From Deltaproteobacteria bacterium (GTDB taxonomy: Bacteria > Desulfobacterota > Binatia > UTPRO1): a DNA stretch of 64,000 nucleotides. The notes under the pieces are model-generated. The model did no database searches, had not been told where the DNA came from, and saw only the letters and a program-made list of their open reading frames with translations. A program made the position numbers and the translations under genes. Shown here in pieces: positions 51,536 through 61,004 of this stretch. The stretch is from assembly GCA_020852955.1 (NCBI GenBank), contig JADYZW010000065.1:37850-101849 (forward strand). Reading direction: 5' to 3'. Position 1 is the stretch's first letter, and each line of letters begins with the position of its first letter.

Positions 51536-52186
51536 GTGCGGAGCGCTCCGGCGTTGACCGCGCCCGCGCGCGGCGCGCTCGGCCTCGCGCTCGCCGGCGC
51601 GTTTGCGGCGAGCGCCGGCGACCTCGGGCTGCTCTGGGTCGGGTGGGCGGGCGATGGTCGCTTCGGGCTGGCGGCGTCGCCGCCGGGCGCGCTCCTCGTC
51701 GGCCACTACCTCGGCGTGTTCGGTATTCCGCTCTACGGCCTCGGCTATCGTGCGCTCGGCGCCGGCCTCGTGGGAGCCTCGGCGCGCGCGGCGCGCGTCG
51801 TCGTCGTGCTCGGCGCCGTCGGAAGCGTCGTCGGCGCCGTCGTGCACGGCCTGACCGGTGTGCTGGCGCAGGTCGCCGTCCGCACGTCCGCCGCGACCGC
51901 GCCCGACGCGCTGCTCGCGCTGCCGGAGGCGGCGTTCCTGCTGCCGCTCTGGCTCGTCGTCGGCGCAGCGCTGGCGGTCGGCTCGATCGCCTTCGCCGTC
52001 ACTGTGGCGCGCGGGGGAACGCGCTTCCCGCGGCCGTTCGCGCTCTGCAATCCGCTGCTCGTGGCGCTCGCGATCGCGGTCGCATCCCTGCCGTTCCCGC
52101 GGCTCGCCGCGTTCGCGATCCCGGCGGCGCCGAACCTCGCGCACGTCGTCGTGTTCGGCGTGGCGCTCGCGGTGTGCCGGCGCTGA
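51536..52186 (+). CDS. Predicted multi-span membrane protein
   Basis: 216 residues with about six hydrophobic segments, very rich in Ala, Leu, Val and Gly; VGHYLGVFGIPLYGLGYRALG and PEAAFLLPLWLVVGAALAVGS are typical stretches. It resembles small bacterial membrane proteins of unknown role (DUF6796-like by general character). The start is unclear: GTG 51536 gives the full frame. Convergent with the gene at 52204 with 17 bp between stops. Confidence 0.6.
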   Translation: MRSAPALTAPARGALGLALAGAFAASAGDLGLLWVGWAGDGRFGLAASPPGALLVGHYLGVFGIPLYGLGYRALGAGLVGASARAARVVVVLGAVGSVVGAVVHGLTGVLAQVAVRTSAATAPDALLALPEAAFLLPLWLVVGAALAVGSIAFAVTVARGGTRFPRPFALCNPLLVALAIAVASLPFPRLAAFAIPAAPNLAHVVVFGVALAVCRR

Positions 52187-52203
52187 CGAGCGTCCGGGCG
52201 GCT

Positions 52204-52863
52204 TCAGCGGCGCGCCGGCGGCCGCGCGCCGCGGGCGCCTGCCGCCTCGATGAGCGTCGCCGCGAGCGCGCCGAGGAGCGCGCACGCCATGTCCTTCTCG
52301 GCGTCCCAGGGGTCGCCCTGGGTGCCGAGGAACGCGGTGCCGGCGGCGGGATCGACGACGCGGGCCGTCAACCACTCGACGATCTCGTAGAGGGCGCTCC
52401 AGAGCCCCACGGCCGCGGCGCTGAAGTAGCGCGTGCCGAGCTCGCCGGGCCGGTGATGGCGGCCGCGTCCGAAGCCGAGCTCGCGGATCGGACGCAGCAT
52501 CAGCGCTCCGAACGCGAAGTGCACGAAGCGATCGTAGTGGTTGCGGCCGAGCGCGAACGCGTCGCGGATCCAGTCGCCCACCGGCACCTCGGAATACGTA
52601 TAGTGGCTGCCGACGGTGTGCAGGATCGCGAAGACGGTGCCCTGGACGTAGGCGCGGTCGCTGAAGCGGAAGCGGCGCGAGCTCCAGACGACGAACGGGA
52701 CGGCGACGAACGTCGGCAGGTTCTCGAGGAGCCAGTCCGCGCGGAAGCGCGGCGCGATCGCGAGCGCAGTCCAGGCGGCGAGGAAGACGGCGAGGCAGAG
52801 GGTCGGGACGAGGTCGCGGTGCCGCGTGCGCGGGCGCCGGGACGCTGGCAACCGGCGGGTCAC
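52204..52863 (-). CDS. DUF2238 (YjdF-like) inner membrane protein
   Basis: 219 residues with about six membrane segments. Family-typical phrases: FSDRAYVQGTVFAILHTVGSH, the charged loop NHYDRFVHFAFG, and ALYEIVEWLTA, then LGTQGDPWDAEKDMACALLGA. GTG at 52861-52863 overlaps the stop of the metallophosphoesterase gene (GTGA), supporting this start over a much longer frame. Function unknown in the family. Confidence 0.82.
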   Translation of the reverse strand: MTRRLPASRRPRTRHRDLVPTLCLAVFLAAWTALAIAPRFRADWLLENLPTFVAVPFVVWSSRRFRFSDRAYVQGTVFAILHTVGSHYTYSEVPVGDWIRDAFALGRNHYDRFVHFAFGALMLRPIRELGFGRGRHHRPGELGTRYFSAAAVGLWSALYEIVEWLTARVVDPAAGTAFLGTQGDPWDAEKDMACALLGALAATLIEAAGARGARPPARR

Positions 52864-54119
52864 GCGGGGTGGAGATCCAGGCAGCCGATCTCGCGCGGCG
52901 TGAAGAGGCGAATCGGTTGTCCGGTGAAGCCGAGCCCGTTGCTGACGACGAGGGTCGCGCCGCCGGAGCGGAACGTGCCGCGATCGTAGCGCGTGATCAG
53001 TTCGGCGAAGTTCCGCACGCGCCGGCCGACGAGGCCCGGCACGCCGATCTGGCCGCCGTGGGTATGCCCTGCGAGGACGAGGCGAGCGCCGAGCGCGGCC
53101 GCCTGCTCGAAGCAATCGGGGCGGTGCGTGAGCACGACGAGCGGTCGCTCCGGGGGCAGGTCGGCCGTGAGCGCGGGGAGCGCGGGGTGTTCGAGCACCC
53201 CCCGCGCCCAGTCGCGCCCGAGGTCGTCGAGGCCGACGATCGTGAGGCGCGCGCCGTTGCGCTCGACGTCGACCCGCGCGTTCCGCAGCACGGTGAACGG
53301 CGTGTAGGTGCGGAAAGCCTCGGTCACGGCCGCGGCGCCCGCCGCCACGTCGTGGTTGCCGAGCGTCACCAGGACGCCGTGGCGCGCCCGCAGGCCGGCG
53401 AGCACCGGGAAGAGCTCGGCGCAGGTGACGGCGCGGTCGACGAGATCGCCGGTGATGCAGACGAGGTCGGGAGCGAGGGCGTTCACACGCGCGACGTGCT
53501 CCGTGAGCTCCTCGCGATCGAGGTAGGCGCCGAGGTGGAGGTCGCTCAGGTGAACGATGCGGAAACCGGCAAGCGCAGCCGGCAGGCCGGCGACGGAAAT
53601 CGTCGTTCGGGTCGTCGCGAGCGCACGGCGTCCGTAGGTGAAGCCGAAGACGAAGAGGGCGGCGACCGCAATCAGGGCGATGTCGAGGCCGGCGTCGAAG
53701 ACGGGCTGCCAGCGCGCCGGATCGGCTGGCGGCACGATCGATGCGAATGCCAGACCGAGCGGCGCGGTCGCCCGCAGGGCCAGCCATGCGAGCTCGGCGC
53801 CCGCGATCACGACCGCGGCGAACACCGAGGTGAAGGCGAACGCCGCATAGACGGCGAGGATCGGATCACGGGGGTGCCTCAGGAGGCGTCGCGTCAGGAT
53901 GAGGTTCAGGGCGTAGAGCCCGCCGATCCCGAGCGGGTGGTGCGCCGGGGCGATCGTCACCCCGGATCGCCCGAGCACGCGGGCGATCACCGTCCACTCG
54001 CCGAGGGTGATCGCCGCGAGGAGCAACCGAAAGAAGAGCCGGAAGAAGCGGAGCTGCAGCCGTTCTCCGAGATCCGTCGCGTCCGCGGGCGGGAGCGTCG
54101 CGGAGGCATGCCTGGTCAT
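52860..54119 (-). CDS. Membrane-anchored metallophosphoesterase
   Basis: 419 residues: an N-terminal part with four or so membrane segments (LFFRLLLAAITLGEWTVIA and others) and a C-terminal calcineurin-like phosphoesterase domain. Metal-binding motifs: LSDLHLG, ITGDLVDR, LGNHD, LTHRPD and GHTHGGQ. These proteins cleave phosphoesters, often of lipid intermediates such as UDP-diacylglucosamine-like substrates, but the substrate here is unknown. It is divergent from secA and co-transcribed with the DUF2238 gene. Confidence 0.85.
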   Translation of the reverse strand: MTRHASATLPPADATDLGERLQLRFFRLFFRLLLAAITLGEWTVIARVLGRSGVTIAPAHHPLGIGGLYALNLILTRRLLRHPRDPILAVYAAFAFTSVFAAVVIAGAELAWLALRATAPLGLAFASIVPPADPARWQPVFDAGLDIALIAVAALFVFGFTYGRRALATTRTTISVAGLPAALAGFRIVHLSDLHLGAYLDREELTEHVARVNALAPDLVCITGDLVDRAVTCAELFPVLAGLRARHGVLVTLGNHDVAAGAAAVTEAFRTYTPFTVLRNARVDVERNGARLTIVGLDDLGRDWARGVLEHPALPALTADLPPERPLVVLTHRPDCFEQAAALGARLVLAGHTHGGQIGVPGLVGRRVRNFAELITRYDRGTFRSGGATLVVSNGLGFTGQPIRLFTPREIGCLDLHPA

Positions 54120-54212
54120 ACGGTCGACGTATCACAGGATCGCGGGTCGCGTCGCCGATCCGCCGCGCCCGGCTTTGCGGCACCCGGACGTCTGGGTTAT
54201 GAGTCTCGGTTC

Positions 54213-56912
<2,700 letters not shown>

Positions 56913-56934
56913 GCGCCGCCGGTTCGTCGCGCCG

Positions 56935-58146
56935 GTGAAGCTCGAAATCCGCGAGACGCCGATCGCCGTTCCCGGGTTCCTGTTCGCGGGCGTAGCGTGC
57001 GGGATCAAGCCGTCGGGGAAGCCCGACCTCGCGCTCGTCGTGTCCGACGTGCCGGCGGCGGCGGCGGGGGTGGTCACGCGGAACCGGGTGAAGGCGGCGC
57101 CCGTGCGGATCGTCATGGAGCGCCTCGGGCGCGGTCGGGCGCAGGCGGTGGTGATCAACAGCGGCAACGCCAACGCCTGCACCGGGGCGGCCGGCATGCG
57201 GGTCGCGCGCGCCGCCTGCGCGCAGGTCGCCGCGGGGCTCGGGATCGACGCGCGCGCCGTGCTGCCGTGCGCGACCGGCAAGATCGGCGTCGTGCCGCCG
57301 GCGGTCCGGATGCGGACGGGCGTTGCGGCCGCGCTCGACGCGCTCGACGACAGCGGCTTCTGGCGCGCCGCGCGCGCGATCATGACGACCGACGCGTTTC
57401 CGAAAGCGGGAGTGCGGCGCGTGCGGGTCGGCGGCCGCATCGTCACCCTCGCCGCGATGGCGAAGGGCGCCGGCATGATCGCTCCCGACATGGCGACGCT
57501 GCTTGTCGCGATCGCGACCGATGCCGCGATCCCGGCGCCGGCGCTCCGGACGTTCGTGCGAGCGGCGGTCGCGACGTCGTTCAACGCGATCACCGTCGAC
57601 GGCGACTGCAGCACGAACGACACCGTGCTGATGCTCGCCAACGGCGTCGCGGGGAACGCGCGCTTCACTCCCGCGAGCGCGGACGGCCGGCGCTTCCAGC
57701 GCGCGCTCTCGGGGCTGCTCGGGGAGCTCGCCGACCTGGTGGTCGCCGACGGGGAAGGTGCGACCAGGCGCATGCGGATCACGGTCGTCGGCGCGCGGAC
57801 GGCCGCCGACGCGCGCCGCGCCGCGCGCGCGATCGGCGAGTCGCAGCTCGTGAAGACGGCGCTCTTCGGGGCCGATCCCAACTGGGGCCGGATCGCGTGC
57901 GCGGCGGGCTATGCGGGCGTGCCGCTCGATCCCGACCGCCTGAGCGTCGTGATCGCCGGCGTGGCGGTCCTGCGCTGCGGCGCGCCGGCGGCGCCGGCGG
58001 TCGTGGCGCGCGCGGCCCGCGGCATGCGCGCGGCCGCGGTCGAGCTGACGGTCGATCTCGGGACCGGCGGTCGCGGAGCGGCGGCGCTCACGGCGAGCGA
58101 CCTCACGCCCGCCTACGTGAAGTTCAACTCGGACTACTCGACGTGA
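56935..58146 (+). CDS. argJ: Arginine biosynthesis bifunctional protein ArgJ
   Basis: 403 residues. Family blocks: FLFAGVACGIKPSGKPDLALV, QAVVINSGNANACTG, KGAGMIAPDMATLLVAI (with the Thr of MAT as the nucleophile created by self-cleavage), TVDGDCSTNDTVL and VKTALFGADPNWGRI. It transfers acetyl from N-acetylornithine to glutamate and may also acetylate glutamate. GTG 56935 is chosen as it starts the conserved region; ribosome binding site is weak. Confidence 0.92.
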   Translation: MKLEIRETPIAVPGFLFAGVACGIKPSGKPDLALVVSDVPAAAAGVVTRNRVKAAPVRIVMERLGRGRAQAVVINSGNANACTGAAGMRVARAACAQVAAGLGIDARAVLPCATGKIGVVPPAVRMRTGVAAALDALDDSGFWRAARAIMTTDAFPKAGVRRVRVGGRIVTLAAMAKGAGMIAPDMATLLVAIATDAAIPAPALRTFVRAAVATSFNAITVDGDCSTNDTVLMLANGVAGNARFTPASADGRRFQRALSGLLGELADLVVADGEGATRRMRITVVGARTAADARRAARAIGESQLVKTALFGADPNWGRIACAAGYAGVPLDPDRLSVVIAGVAVLRCGAPAAPAVVARAARGMRAAAVELTVDLGTGGRGAAALTASDLTPAYVKFNSDYST

Positions 58147-58164
58147 CGGAGAGGAGGAGCGGAC

Positions 58165-58677
58165 GTGACCGGTGAGGATGCTCCCGCCTGGAAGCGCTGT
58201 AACACCTGCAAGAAGCCGATCGCCTTCGGCGGCGGCTACTTCAGCTGCAGCGTTTCGACCTGCAGCCGCAAGGGCACGGACTTCGCGTTCTGCTCGGTCG
58301 CGTGCTGGGACGCGCACGTGCCGGTGCTGCGCCACCGCGACGCGTGGGCCGAGGAGGCGACCGCGCCGACCGCCGCCGAATGGGCGGCGCACCGACGGGC
58401 GGAAGCGGAGCGGACCGCCGCGGGGTCACGCGCCTCCGCCTCGGCGACGCGGAGCACGGCGCCGCCGTCCGCGGCTGCGACCCCGGTGCCGATCCCGCGA
58501 GATGTCCTGATCGTCGTGTCGAAGCTCAAGGCCTACGTCCGCGCCCGGGCCGGCATGCACACCTCCGACGGAGTCCTCGACGTGCTCTCCGAGCGCGTAC
58601 GCGCGCTCTGCGACCGGGCGATCGACCAGGCGCGCGCGCACGGGCGGAAGACCGTCCTCGATCGCGACTTCGACTGA
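58165..58677 (+). CDS. Zinc-finger / histone-fold fusion protein
   Basis: 170 residues in two parts. The N-terminal part has a Cys-rich zinc-binding module (C12, C15, C28, C33, C43, C47: RCNTCKKPIAF, FSCSVSTCSRKG, FCSVACWDAH). A low-complexity Ala/Arg/Thr linker follows (about 60-108). The C-terminal 60 residues have a histone-fold pattern: VVSKLKAYVRARAGMHTSDG, VLDVLSERVRALCDRAIDQA and GRKTVLDRDF, close in layout to archaeal histones and bacterial histones such as Bdellovibrio Bd0055. It would bind DNA as a dimer. The next gene, overlapping by one base, encodes a SET methyltransferase. GTG 58165 with GAGGAG upstream. Confidence 0.7.
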   Translation: MTGEDAPAWKRCNTCKKPIAFGGGYFSCSVSTCSRKGTDFAFCSVACWDAHVPVLRHRDAWAEEATAPTAAEWAAHRRAEAERTAAGSRASASATRSTAPPSAAATPVPIPRDVLIVVSKLKAYVRARAGMHTSDGVLDVLSERVRALCDRAIDQARAHGRKTVLDRDFD

Positions 58678-59195
58678 TGCCTCCGCCGGTCCCGGAGCGG
58701 GCCCTCCGCCAACCGCGTTACCTCAGCGTCCGTCGCTCGCCGCTCGCGGGGCTCGGCGTCTTCACGACGCGGGCGATCCCGAAGGGTACGCGGCTGCTCG
58801 AGTACCTCGGCGAGCGCATCTCGCACGACGAGGCCGGCGAGCGCTATTACGCCGCGAAGGAGCCGGACGCATTCGTGCTGCTGTTCACGGTGAACCGGAA
58901 GGTGGTGATCGACGGCGGCGTGGGCGGGCGCGCTGCGCGCTACGTGAACCACTCCTGCGATCCGAACTGCGAGGCCGACGAGATCGACGGGCGCATCTTC
59001 ATCACCAGCATCCGCGAGATCCCGGCCGGCGCCGAGCTCACCTACGACTACAACCTGGAGGCGCCGTCGCCGCTGCCGCGGGATTGGCGCCGCCGCTACG
59101 CCTGCCGCTGCGGCGCGGCGCGCTGTCGGGGCACGATCGTCGTGCGGCCGCGGCGCCGCGCCGTCGCCACGACGCGAAAAGGGAGGTCCCGATGA
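58677..59195 (+). CDS. SET-domain protein methyltransferase
   Basis: 172 residues, almost only a SET domain. SPLAGLGVFTTRAIPKGT, LLEYLGERIS, the SAM-binding RYVNHSCDPNCEA (N91, H92), ELTYDYN with the catalytic Tyr, and a post-SET Cys cluster CRCGAARCRG (C143, C145, C150) are all present, so all SAM- and lysine-channel elements look intact. It would methylate a lysine. The ATG shares a base with the TGA of the histone-fold gene, and its stop overlaps the amidase start (ATGA). The adjacent histone-fold protein is the obvious candidate substrate (inference). Confidence 0.88.
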   Translation: MPPPVPERALRQPRYLSVRRSPLAGLGVFTTRAIPKGTRLLEYLGERISHDEAGERYYAAKEPDAFVLLFTVNRKVVIDGGVGGRAARYVNHSCDPNCEADEIDGRIFITSIREIPAGAELTYDYNLEAPSPLPRDWRRRYACRCGAARCRGTIVVRPRRRAVATTRKGRSR

Positions 59196-60631
59196 GCGAT
59201 CCGTATCAGTGGCTCGACGCCGTGAGGCAAGCCGAGCTCGTCCGCGCGGGAGAGGTCACCCCCCGCGAGCTCGTGGAGGCGGCGATCGCCCGCGCCGAGC
59301 GCGTGAATCCGGCGCTGAACGCCATCATCACCCCGCTCTACGAGAAGGCGCGGGCGACCGCGGTCGACCCGCGGCTGCCCGCGGGGCCCTTCCATGGCGT
59401 CCCCGTGCTGCTCAAGGACATCTTCGGCTACAGCGCCGGCGACGCCTACCACATGGGGATGCAGGCGCTGCGCGACGCCAACTTCCTCGCGCCGCACGAC
59501 ACGCACCTCGTGACCAAGCTCCGCCAGGCCGGGTTCGTCTTCCTCGGCCGCACCAACGCGCCCGAGCTCGGCACGATCCCCTCGACGGAACCGTTGACCT
59601 ACGGGCCGACGCACAATCCCTGGGATCCGACGCGCTCGCCCGGCGGGTCGAGCGGCGGCTCGGCGGCCGCCGTGGCGGCGGGGGTCGTCGCGGTGGCGCA
59701 CGCCAACGACGGGGGCGGATCGATCCGCATTCCCGCGAGCGCCTGCGGCGTCGTTGGCCTCAAGCCGTCGCGCGGCCGGGTCTCGTTCGGTCCCGATCTC
59801 GGCGACGGCGTCGGCGGCCTCGCGGTCGAAGGCTGCGTGAGCCGGAGCGTGCGGGACACGGCAGCCTTCCTCGACGTCGTCGAAGGGCTCATGCCGGGCG
59901 ATCCCTACGCGGCGCCGCCGCCGCGGCGGCCGTATCGCGAGGAGGTGCACGCGGACTCCGGCACGCTCCGGATCGGCGTCATGGTGCAGGCGCCGGCCGG
60001 GGCGACGACGGTCGATCCGGAGTGCGCCGCGGCCGTCGGGGATGCCGCCGCGCTGCTCGCGGACCTCGGACACCGCGTCGAGTCGTCGCATCCGACGGCG
60101 CTCGACGACATGGAGACGTTCCAGCACTTCAGCGTCATGTTCGCGACCTCGACCGCGCGCATCCTCGACGCGGTCGGCCAGCTCATCGGACGCACGCTCG
60201 GCGCGGAGGACGTCGAGCCCTTCAACTGGGCCCTCGCGGAGATGGGGAGCGTCGTGAGCGCGCGCCAGTATCTGGGCACCACCGACTGGCTGTTCGGCTA
60301 CACGCGGCGCGTGGCCGACTGGTGGGCGGGGGGCTTCGATCTCCTGCTCACGCCGACGTTGCCGGAGCCGCCGTGGACGCTCGGCGGCTTCCACGGCGTC
60401 GACCCGATGATGGCGGGTCTCCGCGCCCAGGCGCTCTGCGCGTTCACCGCTCCCTTCAATATGACGGGGCAGCCGGCGATCTCGCTGCCGCTCGCCTGGA
60501 ACGCGCGCGGTCTGCCGATCGGCGTTCAGCTCGTGGCGGCCTATGGACGCGAGGATCTGCTCGTGCGCGTCGCGGCGCAGATGGAGCGGGCGCGGCCGTG
60601 GGCGCACCGACATCCGCCGATCACGGCGTAG
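59192..60631 (+). CDS. Amidase signature family protein
   Basis: 479 residues with the amidase signature: Lys in PVLLKDIFG, the first Ser and the nucleophile region SPGGSSGGSAAAVAAG, and GGGSIRIPASACGVVGLKPS. It hydrolyses amide bonds; fatty acid amide hydrolase-like, glutamyl-tRNA amidotransferase-like and nylon-oligomer hydrolase-like enzymes share this fold. ATG 59192 overlaps the SET gene's stop. GGGAGG lies upstream. Substrate unknown. Confidence 0.9.
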   Translation: MSDPYQWLDAVRQAELVRAGEVTPRELVEAAIARAERVNPALNAIITPLYEKARATAVDPRLPAGPFHGVPVLLKDIFGYSAGDAYHMGMQALRDANFLAPHDTHLVTKLRQAGFVFLGRTNAPELGTIPSTEPLTYGPTHNPWDPTRSPGGSSGGSAAAVAAGVVAVAHANDGGGSIRIPASACGVVGLKPSRGRVSFGPDLGDGVGGLAVEGCVSRSVRDTAAFLDVVEGLMPGDPYAAPPPRRPYREEVHADSGTLRIGVMVQAPAGATTVDPECAAAVGDAAALLADLGHRVESSHPTALDDMETFQHFSVMFATSTARILDAVGQLIGRTLGAEDVEPFNWALAEMGSVVSARQYLGTTDWLFGYTRRVADWWAGGFDLLLTPTLPEPPWTLGGFHGVDPMMAGLRAQALCAFTAPFNMTGQPAISLPLAWNARGLPIGVQLVAAYGREDLLVRVAAQMERARPWAHRHPPITA

Positions 60632-61004
60632 CTCGGCGGAGGGATCGGGTCATTCCCCTATCCGGGTGACCCCGCGCCCGTTCCGCGAGCCGTCGGCGGC
60701 GACTTGCGCCGAATCGGATCGGCAAACGACCCGTGCGATTCCGATCGACGCGGCGTTGGCGGTCCGTACTGCGCCGATTCGAGTCACGAAGGCCGGACGC
60801 GGGCTGCCGTTCGGGTGCCGGTCGGAGGCATCGTCATCGACGCGGCCGGCGCGGATCACTCGAAGGGGCTACGTGCTTTGGCTCGTTTGCCGGATTGATC
60901 CTGACGACGACGCGTAGGTTATTCGTCCGACCTCCCGCGCTCGCTCGACCGGAAGGCACTTCCGTCTTCGGTCGGCGCGCCCACACCCAAGGAGGTCCCG
61001 ACCC
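60632..61004. other. Intergenic region before the beta-helix gene
   Basis: 373 bp with no convincing gene or RNA. A weak promoter-like pair, TTGATC and a G/T-rich -10-like element 17 bp later, lies about 100 bp before the next gene. Confidence 0.5.

Noticed and set aside
52869..54212. 447-residue N-terminal extension of SecA
   Set aside because: The extension is antisense to the metallophosphoesterase and unlike any SecA; the normal start MLKTLVRK is at 54213.
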